A DNA stretch of 64,000 nucleotides from Pithys albifrons albifrons (Eukaryota > Chordata > Aves > Passeriformes > Thamnophilidae). Position numbers and translations under genes: made by a program. The stretch is taken from positions 13,712,622 to 13,776,621 of the forward strand of contig NC_092463.1 in NCBI RefSeq assembly GCF_047495875.1, written 5' to 3'. Below, piece after piece: positions 13,001 through 23,416 of the stretch. Position 1 is the stretch's first letter. Each line of letters starts with the position of its first letter. The notes under the pieces are model-generated. The model did not search any database, was not told the origin of the DNA, and saw nothing but the letters and a program-made list of their open reading frames with translations.

Positions 13001-16000
13001 TAATCTACTTATAAGACACTTGGAAAAATTAAAACTCATATTCTTTGAGAAGAAGGTTTCTCACCTACTCAAATTTGAATACAATTCAATAGGACTTCTA
13101 GATAAGATACATTTTGGTCAGTCAGGCTTTAATTATCAACCCAACCTCACGTTGTGGCAAGATTCTCCTTTAGTCTGTGTCTAGAAAGTTCCTTATATAT
13201 ATCATTCCTCATACAATTCTACTGTTTTCCAGGGATTTTTGAATGCCTCATAGTAGAAAGGGGAATACTTGCATCCACCTCAAGCAACAAGGCATTGCCA
13301 TGCACTGCCTGAGATACAGTGTTTGATTCACCAGTCTAGTTCTGCAAACCCAAGCAAGTAATGTAAAACTGGATTTGCAAATTACTGATAGTGATACATA
13401 CTTGCAAATGTTTTGTGGGAGGCTTGATCAGTTACTATTGTAAAGCATTTGAGATAGCTATGGAGTGTGCATTGCACTTTATCACACACTTACTACTATT
13501 GTGATCTTTTATTCGCTCACTTTGCATGGTTGTATATGAATGTTCAGATGTACAAGTCCTGTCTTTTCCATCTAGGCTCTTCTAGTATGCTCTCATTACC
13601 TGTATTTGAAGGTTTTTCAATACAGATATTTGGAAAGTTTGTCCATTATCCCAACCTCTCTACTTAACGGTTGCTGTTCTCAAGCACTGTGAGTAGTTGC
13701 TAGTGATGCAAAGCTTCAACTTTTTGCCAGCTTTCACCTACACACTGCTTATTCTTCTATTTTCCTGTGTCTTTTAACAGCTGGTGTAAACTAGAGCAGC
13801 CTTAACCTGTTCTGTGCTGTAGCAAGAGGTTTAATTGTGCTCAGGGGCCACAGAATCATAGGGAAAAAGTTGGGTGGCAGCTACTTATTCAGCTTTTGCA
13901 GCTTTCCCCCAAACCAGGATGTATTAATTTCATTTGAAACTGTGGTTCTGGTCTATGGTGCACGGACACTGCTAAGGTTGCAAACACTCCCATAATTCAA
14001 CTATTACAAGTAGTAGTAGTAGTAAAATAATCTTATCTGCAACTCATCAGAGCTTTTTTTAATTGAATTTTACTTAACATGAGTATTGAAAGAGCCAGGC
14101 TTAACATGCAGCATTGACTTTGAAACCTCTGGCGTTTTGTGGGTGTTAGTCACATCCTTAAAATTACAGTAATACAGTTTTTGTGGCTTAATATTTACAT
14201 ATTTTTATTGCTGTCTGAAAGATAAATGGGAAGAGGATGATCACAGGAGAAGCCTGGAGCGGGATTTTAATATGTTGAATTAAAAAAAAAGGTAAAAGAA
14301 TATATATGGGAATGTGAAGTTAAGTTTGCATAGGTAAATTAAAGGCATTAAAAGACACAAAAGCAAAGACTAGCAAAGGAGCATGTAGCTGGCATATAGA
14401 AATGCACTGCAGTTTGTGGAGTACATATAGTGGAACATTTGAAACTGAGGGAAAAATATCTAGAAGTTCAGACAGCTGAATTAACATCACCAAAAGAGTC
14501 AAAGGGAGTCATAATTTTAACATCTTTATTGTCACTTTGTAGCAGTAGCATTTAAAACAAAATGCCAAATGGCAAACTTTTACCTCCCATATTGCCTCTG
14601 ATGTTTACTGGAATTTACCTGAATATTTTTTAACAAGGAACTGAAGATTAAGTGCAATTTTTCTATATATTCTGTGACTGCATTATACAACCTACCACAT
14701 TATAAATGATCCTTAATGCACATTGATAAAGTCTCTGGTACCTGTGTTGCACATCCTGAACAATGAGGTCTTGGTTCACAAGCAAACTCTCTCCACTGTT
14801 AGACTGTGAGATTGGGAGAAAAGTCTAGCTACAGAGAATGAGAATTCCACCCCCAACACCAAGCTTTTGACCCCGTCTACCTAAGGAGAGAGGACTGCCA
14901 TTTCTGACACCATTCATATCATGGCTGAGTCATGGTAGAATGTCAAATGGTGACTTTTGCAGGGAAGGAAGTGTTTGTGTGCCCCAGTACTTCATAGGTG
15001 GTTTTTCAGCTCTTTTCTTCCATTTTACATATAAGAACAGACACCAGCCATGGGGAACAATGCAGTGCATGTCAGGTGGATATTTTGTGGTTTTGAAATT
15101 AGCAGAATTTAGAGCAGAGAATCACATCCCAAGATCCGAAGCACTACCCACCTCAACAGACCAAAAGCAAGGGTTTCATTGCTAATGGCTGAATAAAAAA
15201 AGCAAGAACATTTTCTTCTAGGAAATGGGAAATTACCTATTCCTTCTGACTTATCCTGTGGTCATTCCCTGGCTTTATTAAGAGATGTGTTAGAAAACTA
15301 CAAATCTGAATTTATCTGTGGAAAGTGCAAACGACATTTTATTCTCCAGAAGAAATTGAAGAAGAAAGTGCTGATACTGCACAAAGGGACTTGGAGATAG
15401 CTGAAAACAGAAGACTCCATCATATCTGTAGTCTTTAAATGTATTTTAATGTAGAAGAAAAAGGGTTTATAGCTTGGAACGGGGAAGTGGAGAACACATA
15501 CCTTCTGTGACATCAATGCCCCTGTGAAATTTATGAGCTTTGAGTTGAACTGTGAGTTCAAGTGCAACTAAGGAGTGTACAGAAAAGGAGATCTGTGTCT
15601 GTAAGACTGGCACCTCAGAGATATGCAGATATTGGCTTTTTAGGCCACTAGTGCAATTGGGCCAGCAGACCTATTTAGAAGAACAAAATAATTTGGAAAT
15701 TGTTTTCAAAATTATGGGAAGAAATGCATGTTTTTTCCACCCTACTTTAATGTATTTTGAAATGACAAAAGGATCTGACTCAAGCTTACAAGGAGGGGGG
15801 CAGAAACAAACCTAACACATTTACATCTCTTTTGGATAGAGTCCAAATGCAGTACTGACTAGCAAGAGCATGTGAAAATGGGTTATTATATTGGAAATCA
15901 GATTAGTTTTAACTCTCATGTTTTCATCAGGAAAAACTGTGATGAGATACAGGAACATAGATGCTGACTGTGTTCATTACAGTAAGTATCATAAGTGTTC

Positions 16001-17283
16001 TGTAGGAGACAATTCTAAGCCAAAAATCAATTGGTTTAGTCCAAAGAGGGGAAAAAATGTGTTCTTATCTCTCTCTTTTAAGAGAGGGCACTTCAGGTAT
16101 TTAGAAAGAAGGCTGTTATTAATTTGGGTTGTTTCCCATAGGAATGCTAGCTTGTTGTGGAGCCAGAATTCATGTTAGGACACATGCTTTAAGTTAATTG
16201 TTTGTGTGAGAGTAGATGGCTGCAGGTCAGAGTTGCCTGTTTAGTCTGGGAAAATTGCACAGGAAGACTTACCAGGGAAAGTAAGAAAAAGGAAGGCTTT
16301 ATCCTCCAGTGCTGAGTTTGGAATAACCAGTTCTAGATGAAGCTGTTGGCTGAATCCACGGAGTAATCTGGGTGGAGAGTTTGACTCCTTGAAAGCCAAC
16401 CTCAGCATTCCAGTGAAAAAAAGTCCCATTTATGTGAGGTGATGATTATCTTCTTCCTGATTCTGAGCACCTTCTGGAAACAGTGGGAGCTGACTGTGCA
16501 CGGCTCAAGCAGAGAAATTCTCCTTTCTCTGCTGCAGGATTTGGAATTATTTTGGAACTTCCTTAATGAACTATAGTATATTTTTCTTGCTAACAAAGAC
16601 CTCATTAAACCAAATAATCTAAGGAAGAATATGAAAAAAACTTTGCTTGCAAGGTACACTACCCTATTTAATTTGTGGTTTGGGCCTTCAATGCACTATT
16701 TGCTACAAGTGAGATCAAATTGACTGGTTGTTTTCTCAAATCCTTTCTTTTGGTTCTTTTTTAGAAATTTGAGAACATTCTTAAGGCTCTTTGTACCAAA
16801 AATGCTTTGAAGAAATGCATCTTTCCAGTTTTCAAAAAAAATGGGTAACACTAAATGTAAAGCATAACTGCAAATTCAGGACTTGCTTCATATAAAGGCA
16901 TATTCAAATAACAGTCTTGATGAATTTAACTTAAGGATTTGTGCAGTAAGGCAGCAAGTACCCAAGTGAGAGAAGTGTCCCAGTTTGGTCCTTAATATGG
17001 TATAAAGCAATTTTAGTGAAAACTTCAAAAAATCTGTAATCCTTTATATCTTATTGTCATGTGTTTTATGAAGAACAAAAAATCCCCTAACATTGTTGTG
17101 TCCTTATAAGAGAAATTGTGTGTTGAGTAATAAAAATTATGATATATTGGAAGTGCTTTCTGATAAAGTGTGGATTTACGAAATTAACCATTTGTAAGCA
17201 AATATGCAAGCTTTTTTGCTACATAACAAGACAGACTTACACAGTGTACAAAGAGAATTTCCCAGGAATCAGTTGGCTTTATT
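10001..17283. other. No gene recognised; AT-rich background DNA
   Basis: No exon, RNA gene or repeat family could be supported. There are short T and A runs (for example 10030-10041) and a short CAGAATCATAG-type string at 13852-13862 that resembles the end of a reverse CR1 but is not followed by convincing CR1 sequence. The stretch ends exactly where the CR1 3' end begins. Confidence 0.5.
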
Positions 17284-17341
17284 TCACAGAATCACAAAAT
17301 CAAGTAGGTTGGAAAAGACCTCTGGGATTTTTGAGTCCAAC

Positions 17342-18088
17342 TGTGCTGGTTTAAACATAAACTGGTGTGAGAAATAAACCCAACTCAAAAGAGATCACAA
17401 GTTCAGAGCTACAATTTACTAAAAAAAATACAATAAATCCAATGATACACAGAAAAATTCATTTTAACCCACAAAAAACAGAGCACTCTGGGGTACAAAC
17501 AGAATGGTGTTTGTTAGCCTGTGTGCTGAGTGCCATGTGATCTCCCTGAGTACAAAGTAAAAGGAGAAGAAAACCTGTTGGTGAGGATAATGGTCACAGT
17601 CTTGTTGAGAGTACCAGTTGCAGTCCTGTTGAGCTTCTGGTCCTTCTCTGGATCTGATGAGTGGTACCAGAAGTCCCCAAACCCCAAGATTATATATGCT
17701 TAGGTTCAGATGGGAATGCCTAGTACCTTCCCCAGGGTGAGGAGTTTCACAAAGGGTGATTTATTCTGTGAGTCATGGGTTATTTTTGGAATCCTCAATG
17801 GCCCATTAGCAGACATGGCCCCTCAGGCTCGATGTGAAGGTGCTAATGGCTCCCCAAAGGGGACTTATCATGGTTGAATCATTGGTGTGAAGACATGAAC
17901 ACTTCCCTATCTCATGGAGTTCTTTAACACACGGCTTGTAGTCTGAGGTGTCAGGTGTGTCCTGGGCAGCTGCTGCCATCAAGCCATTATTAGCAGTTCA
18001 TCAGAAATTACACAGAGGGTGTAGAATACACCGTTTTGGTTACACCCACACAGTGATAAAACTGGTCCTGGGAACTGTGACTAGGACA
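17342..18088 (-). mobile_element. Solo LTR of an avian endogenous retrovirus (747 bp) inside CR1
   Basis: The insertion starts TGTGCTGGTTTAAAC and ends CTAGGACA, giving TG...CA termini with a short imperfect terminal inverted repeat (TGTGCT / TGTCCT). It is flanked by a 5-bp duplication, ccaac at 17337-17341 and ccaat at 18089-18093, with one mismatch. Five base pairs suggests an ERVL-like or ERV1-like integrase. CR1 sequence reads on across the gap, so the LTR is younger than the CR1. No internal retroviral sequence is present, hence a solo LTR left by recombination. A TATA-like string near 17691-17699 reads best on the minus strand, so that orientation is preferred but not certain. The element contains no coding sequence. 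Confidence 0.82.
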
Positions 18089-18138
18089 CCAATCTATGAC
18101 CTAAAGCCACCATGTCAACTAGATCATAATATTATGTG

Positions 18139-18696
18139 CTATGCCAGTCTTTTCTTAAACACCTTCAGGAACAATGATTCCACCACCTCTCTGGGGAACC
18201 TATTCCAATGTTCAATCACTCTTTCTGTGTAGAACTTCTTCCTGATGTCCAACCCGAACCTCCCCTGGCACAGCTGAAGGCTGTGTCCTCTTGTTCTATG
18301 GCTAGTTGCCTGGAAGAAGAGACTGACCTCTACCTGGCTACAACCTCCCTTCAGGTAGTTGTAGAGAGTGATAAGGTCTCCCCTGAGCCTCCTTCTCATC
18401 AGGCTAAACAACCCCAACTCCCTCAGCTGCTCCTCATAGGATTTGTGCTTGAGACCCGTCACCAGCCTTGTTGCCCTTCTTTGGACACCTTCCAGGACCT
18501 CAATATCCTTCCTGAATTGAGGGGCCCAGAACTGGACACAGCATTCGAGGTGTGGCCTAACCAGCCCCAAGTACAGGAGAAGAATTACTTCCATGGTCCT
18601 ACTGTCCACACTATTCCTGATAGAGGCCAGGATGTCATTGGCCATCTTGGCCACCTGGGCACACTGCTGGCTCATGTTCAGCTTTTTGTCAATCAA
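18139..18696 (-). pseudogene. CR1 ORF2 fragment, RT C-terminal region
   Basis: An open frame of 185 codons that matches the C-terminal end of the CR1 reverse transcriptase. It contains [54 protein letters not shown] and the closing [20 protein letters not shown] block. In a complete CR1 this follows the polymerase palm and thumb. Here it is part of a dead, 5'-truncated copy. The next sense-upstream piece (18812-19053) is in another frame, so at least one frameshift lies between 18697 and 18811. Confidence 0.88.
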
Positions 18697-18811
18697 AACC
18701 CCCAGGGCCCTTTTCTGCCTGGCTGCTCTCCAGCCACTCTGTCCCCAGCCTGTAGTGCTTCACGGGATTGTTGTGGCCAAAGTGCAGGACACACTTGGGC
18801 CTTGTTGAACT

Positions 18812-19053
18812 TCATACTGTTGGATTTAACCCATCTATCCAACCTGTCCAGGTCCTCTGCAGAGCCCTCCTACTCTCCAGCAGATTGACACTCCCCTCCA
18901 ACTTGGTGTCATCTCCAAATTTGCTAATGGTAGATTTGATGCCCTCATCCAGATCATTGATAAAGATATTAAACAGGACTAGGCCCAACATTGATCCTTG
19001 GGAGACACTGCTAGTGACTGGCCACCTACTGGATGCAACATCATTCACCATCA
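18812..19053 (-). pseudogene. CR1 ORF2 fragment with RT catalytic box (FGDD)
   Basis: Palm segment of the CR1 reverse transcriptase: [14 protein letters not shown] (motif B region; the family has GVPQGSVLG), [12 protein letters not shown], then [14 protein letters not shown], where the family has FADD. The Ala to Gly change beside the two catalytic aspartates is unusual but may simply be neutral decay. On the sense-upstream side the sequence is interrupted by the solo LTR ending at 19054. The rest of the palm follows at 19394-19545 (SHSILLEKLVGQSLDRYTFH). Confidence 0.86.
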
Positions 19054-19393
19054 TGGCTATATCTCAGGACCGAGATGGGGACAGCTCCCTAGATAATTCA
19101 GCCACACATAGAATTGGAGAACATGTCAGAAGCCCTTTATTTCTTTGGATTATAACGGTCCCGATAGGGGCACGGTTTGCAGGGGATTGGACAGCACATC
19201 TGGGTGCAGGGTCAGGAAGGCAGGGATGGGAGAGGCTCAGGTAGCTGCAGCAGGGCAGGAAAGGGGTGTAGAACTCTCTCAGACACAGGGAAACCATCAA
19301 GGTACCTTCATGGCATGGAAAAACCTCAGGGGAAAAACACACAGAGAGGGGGAAGGAACATGGGGGTTGTGAGCCCTGGGGCCGAGTCCGACA
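19054..19393 (-). mobile_element. Second solo LTR (about 340 bp) inside the same CR1
   Basis: CR1 coding sequence stops at about 19053 (MMVND) and resumes at 19394 (NWLDG side). The 340 bp between is unrelated to CR1 and has LTR features on the minus strand: it starts TGTCGGACTCGGCCCC and ends ATAGCCA, giving TG...CA. It carries a TATA-like string (CCGTTATAATCC) followed closely by AAATAAAGGG as a polyadenylation signal (around 19138-19157 on the + strand). The short length resembles compact avian ERVK or alpharetrovirus-type LTRs. No clean target-site duplication is visible, and about 12 bp of CR1 (the R-A-Q-R codons) seem to be missing or altered at the junction, so the inner boundary may be off by about 15 bp. 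Confidence 0.65.
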
Positions 19394-19545
19394 GCCATCC
19401 AGTCAGTTCTTAACACAGTGAAAAGTGTACCTGTCTAAGCTTTGGCCTACCAGCTTTTCCAGGAGTATGCTATGGGAGGTGGCGTCAAAGGGTTTGCTGA
19501 TGTCTAGGCAGGCTACATCTACAGACTTGCAAGCAAATCTCTGCT
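19394..19545 (-). pseudogene. CR1 ORF2 fragment, RT motif A region
   Basis: Sense-upstream remnant of the same CR1 reverse transcriptase. It reads VACLDISKPFDATSHSILLEKLVGQ-like, the motif A block in which CR1 usually has LDFSKAFDTVSH. Ala to Pro in KAFD marks decay. It continues the frame of the 18812-19053 fragment across the solo LTR. The CR1 appears truncated at about 19545. Confidence 0.8.
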
Positions 19546-21151
19546 TGTTACTATTTCTCTGAGCTCCAAGTGTTATTTTAAGATTCATCAGCCATGATAA
19601 CGGCTGAATGGTGAAAGTCTGTAACACTTTTTACCCCTGTTAAATTGAAAATCCCTATGACCATGTGGTACTTATGTTGCTCATGTGTATGAATATGGGC
19701 TCTTACTAGAGGCACAGTTCATATTAAATCTCGGTATTACACTGACATGTATTTCTGCAGTTCATTGTAAGAGAACATTATTCTTGAGCCAACATGGTCA
19801 AGGTTGTGAATACAGGGGCAGAAACTTTAAATCTGTTGTCAGACCTCCTGCAGTCTATTGTATATCTCTGAGCACACCACAGCGCTTCTGTTCCCATCTT
19901 CATCCTTTGTCTGCATAGCCTATATAGGCTGAAAAATATTTGAGGCAAGAACTTTCCCACTGTGTTTGCAAAAGGCGATCTGATCTCACTTAGGGCCCAA
20001 GGCATTGCTATAGTAAAAATAATAAGAATAATTGCATTCAAAATTGGCAAAGGAAAGAATATTCTTTACTTTCAGAGATTGAATAATTTGTTATATTACA
20101 TCCATAGATTTTTTTCCCCCCAGGACATCAGAGGGCCTTTTTCTCTTAATCAAATTTGTACAAAATCGCTTCCCTTACTCACCGAAGAGGGGACCAAATG
20201 CTCATTGTGTTGTAACATAATTTGCTGAAATCCACAACATACACAGAATTGAAGCTCAGGGATTTTTTATAGTTTAGAAGTTTCATTTAGAAATTCAGAA
20301 GTTTACATTTTTAACCTTGGAAATTGGCTATTACGTGATTATTCTATACTTGTGCCATTCTTACTTTTCTTGCTTTCATGGTTTATCTCATGAAACTATA
20401 TTCATTTACTCAAAAATTTCCCACATGACAGTATTTTCATTCAAAAATTGGAGACATCTTTTCTGTTTGCTTTTGATATACTGTGTTTTTAAGATAAAGC
20501 TAAAAGAGAAAGAAGTAATTTTCAAGAGAAAAAAAATCTGTACCTCCTAAACAGTGCATGGTTTGGAAGAATTAAATATGTCTATAGAGAGTTGGTAGAT
20601 GATATTTGTAAGAGTGAATCTTCACAGATTTGGGAAAAGAGACATGTTGTGACTCAGCAACCTGTGTTATCATCCAGAGCAAAGAATTAAAGAAATATGA
20701 GTTAATGAGAACTATGTTATATTGATGAGGTACTTTATAGGGTACATGTTGGTAGGCTCTGTTCCTGCAGAGGCAGTGTGATGTTATGTAGTAAGACTAA
20801 ATGATTTTCATTTAATTGCTCATATTTTCTATTTTCAAAAATTATTTTCTTCTAATTCAATTATTTTAAATCAACTGAGTAAATGTTTTTTACAAATGGG
20901 AATATTCTGCTTTTTTAATTAATATATCCGTGCTCTAATTTCAAAAGTTTGGTTTCACAATTTAGATGACTATATAATTAAACTTTTCCTTCAGTTGCCT
21001 TTTATCTCTTTAATCTTTATGCTCTGGGACACTTGGTATGGTTCTTGCAAAGGAATGACTTCTTAATGATTCATTTTGGTGTATGACATGCTTCCTGCAA
21101 TGTATGAATATGTGGGATGGTAGAGGAATCAGATGCTGTCGGTTGATGACG
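19546..21151. other. No gene recognised
   Basis: AT-rich sequence between the CR1 stack and the pentanucleotide array. I see no exon, RNA gene or known repeat in it. Confidence 0.5.
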
Positions 21152-21453
21152 TCTCTCCTCTCCTCTCCTCTCCTCTCCTCTCCTCTCCTCTCCTCTCCTC
21201 TCCTCTCCTCTCCTCTCCTCTCCTCTCCTCTCCTCTCCTCTCCTCTCCTCTCCTCTCCTCTCCTCTCCTCTCCTCTCCTCTCCTCTCCTCTCCTCTCCTC
21301 TCCTCTCCTCTCCTCTCCTCTCCTCTCCTCTCCTCTCCTCTCCTCTCCTCTCCTCTCCTCTCCTCTCCTCTCCTCTCCTCTCCTCTCCTCTCCTCTCCCC
21401 TCCCCTCCCCTCCCCTCCCCTCCCCTCCCCTCCCCTCCCCTCCCCTCCCCTCT
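21152..21453 (+). repeat. Compound pentanucleotide array (CTCCT)n-(CTCCC)n
   Basis: An uninterrupted tandem array. About 49 units of CTCCT run to about 21396, then change abruptly to about 11 units of CTCCC ending at 21453. One strand is pure pyrimidine and the other pure purine. Because five is not a multiple of three and no unit contains a stop, all six frames are open across it, which creates several false 110-160 codon frames. A tract of this length is mutation-prone and can adopt triplex (H-DNA) structure. Confidence 0.97.
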
Positions 21454-22797
21454 CCATCTATATTCATCTTGTGAAAATTCAGGTAGTGAATAGGTACATA
21501 CCAATAGACTATTGTTATGCCAGAAGCCTGCACCTCCATCTCAGCAAGCAACTCAGCACATGCCTAACATGGCCTATGTGGCTTTGGTGCTGAAATGCAA
21601 CTGAAAAAGAGCAGCAAAGCTGGAAGCCCAGGCATAGAAAGTCTCCTCCTAGTCCTGTCTTCTTACTTGTAAGTTGAGGAGGAGTATAGAAGAATGCATT
21701 TGGGGATTGAGATGTTTTGTCTTGAGTATAGTTTGCTTATCCATATTTCATTTGAGTTATAATCTGGATTGGTAAAAAACTTCATGATTATATATTATAC
21801 TTGTAGTCAAATTAAATCAAAGGCAAATAAAATATTGGAATGTAAAAAAAAATGAAAACAACTCAAACTAAAGTTGTTGGTAGACAATCTTCCCTCTTCT
21901 CTGCATCACATGGGTTATATGGTTATACAATTTTAGTTTTAGTTTTTGACCTGCCATTGAAACATACTTTTAATCAAAATGATCACAGCTTGAGAGAAAG
22001 CTGATGTTCATCACTCAGCTATTTTTTTTTCACAGTAAAGTAGGAAAAAAGGAGGATTATCACTCAATCTATGCATCTGGAAAAAAAGTTGCCAATTCCA
22101 ACAGGAAAAGACAAATTAGCTAAGTGTCAACACAATCTAAAATGAAGTAGTATGAAAAGTGCTGAATCTACTTATCATGAGCTGGTCCTGAAATCAGGAT
22201 ACCTTTTTTAAGTATCCGGGTACTGAAGTTGTCTCTGGAACCTTCTGAACAAACAAGGAGACTTTGAGTTCATACAGAACTGTTCACAAGGACAGCTGCT
22301 TTTCTGACAAAGAAAGGGCAGGTAAAACTGGTCTTTACTTCAGTGATGCAACATGTATTTAGCAATATATGAAGCCAGAGAACTCCAAAACAATTGTATA
22401 GGACATATGAAGAACTTAAATATATATGCATATAATATATGTTGAGCATCAATCTATTTGCTGACTTTTGTAAATTAAATAAGGATTACACAGACACTAA
22501 ACCACATGCACTGTGTGCATGCTGCTGCTCTGGAAGTTTTCCAAATATATACCACTTTGAGTGCTACTAAATGGTTTGAAAAGCATTTGAAAGGATTTTA
22601 CTAATTTCCTTCAAAATACAACCTTTTTTAGTCTACTGTATAACTGAACACTAATTTCCTAATGGTTTTCAGTGTGTACTATGCACATTTATGTGGATGC
22701 AATGTAAGCCAATACAGTTTAGGGGCTATGTCGAGGAATGTTTACAGAAAGTACTGACTGTTCCTATTGAACATTGGTGATAGAGAAGTTTGTATGT
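21454..22797. other. No gene recognised
   Basis: AT-rich sequence with a TATATGCATATAATATATG-like patch near 22422-22441. I see no exon, RNA gene or known repeat. The bases before 22798 (tatgt) do not match those after the following LTR. Confidence 0.5.
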
Positions 22798-23416
22798 TGT
22801 CCTGGGTTGAGCTGGCAAAATGCCAACTGTCCAGGACAGAGTGAAAGGGTTCCTCCTCCCCCTAACCAGCCAAGGGAAAAAGAAGAGAGAGAAAAGAAAA
22901 ACCCTCAAAGCAGGTTTATGCTGAAACTAACTACATGTATTTATGCAGAAGAAAGAAACTAAAGAGGAAACTACAATATAACACACACTTACACAAGTTA
23001 CATACATATAACAAGGAATAACTTCCCACTCCCCAATTAATACAAAGCCCATTACTCTAAATTCATAAGCACTCCAAAAGACACATAGCAAGAAACAGAA
23101 AGAGTAACAACAAAAATGTTTCTACTTCCCTGAACGCAAACAACATGCAAGCAGAGGCAACAGGAGCAGGGCCCAGCATAGTAGAGGAGCTGCTAAATGT
23201 CCTCCTCTTAGTGCAGCCATGATGGAACTAACCAAGCCACTCCCACACACTGGATTTTACACCCCTTTGAGATGATGTAGTATGGTATGGAATACAATAT
23301 TATTGGCTGGAAGAAGTCAGAAGAGCTAGCTCAGTCCAGCTTAAATCAGCTGACAATCCTAGGCCTAGCTGAACTTTAAAACCTAAGTTTAGGCCCACCT
23401 GGCTAAACCCATAACA
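22798..23416 (-). mobile_element. Solo LTR of an avian endogenous retrovirus (619 bp)
   Basis: On the + strand it begins TGTCCTGGGTTGAGCTGG and ends GCTAAACCCATAACA. In minus-strand sense it therefore starts TGTTATGGGTTTAGCC and ends CCCAGGACA, with TG...CA ends. The block TAGTATGGTATGGAATACA (23279-23297) is the reverse of a string common in avian ERVL-type LTRs just upstream of the TATA region, which supports minus orientation. A weak TATA-like GTGTAAAATCC follows in sense. There is no flanking retroviral coding sequence, so this is a solo LTR. The 5-6 bp on either side do not match, meaning the duplication has decayed or an end is slightly misplaced. Confidence 0.72.

Larger units (their letters stand above)
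17284..19545 (-). mobile_element. CR1 LINE, 5'-truncated, split by two solo LTRs
   Basis: Chicken-repeat-1 LINE on the minus strand. Its 3' end (17284-17341) shows the reverse of the CR1 terminal repeats (CACAGAATCACAAAATCA) followed by GGTTGGAAAAGACCTCTGGG. The element resumes at 18089 and runs through the C-terminal part of the reverse transcriptase to 19053, then again from 19394 to about 19545. The two gaps are solo LTRs. CR1 copies lack target-site duplications and are usually 5'-truncated, as here. The upstream limit is set where recognisable RT sequence (SVDVACLDISKPFD-like) ends. About 1.17 kb of CR1 is present in total. Confidence 0.9.

Noticed and set aside
13849..13890. Possible reverse CR1 3' end (CACAGAATCATAGG)
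   Set aside because: Only about 14 bp match and the following sequence is not convincingly CR1.
18208..18888. 226-codon + strand frame
   Set aside because: It is antisense to the CR1 reverse transcriptase on the minus strand.
21010..21551. Several 110-165 codon frames of Gly-Glu-Arg or Leu-Ser-Ser repeats on both strands
   Set aside because: They are translations of the CTCCT/CTCCC array, which has no stop in any frame.
17342..23416. A complete provirus between LTRs
   Set aside because: The three LTRs have different sequences and lengths and there is no gag/pol/env-like frame between them; each is a solo LTR.
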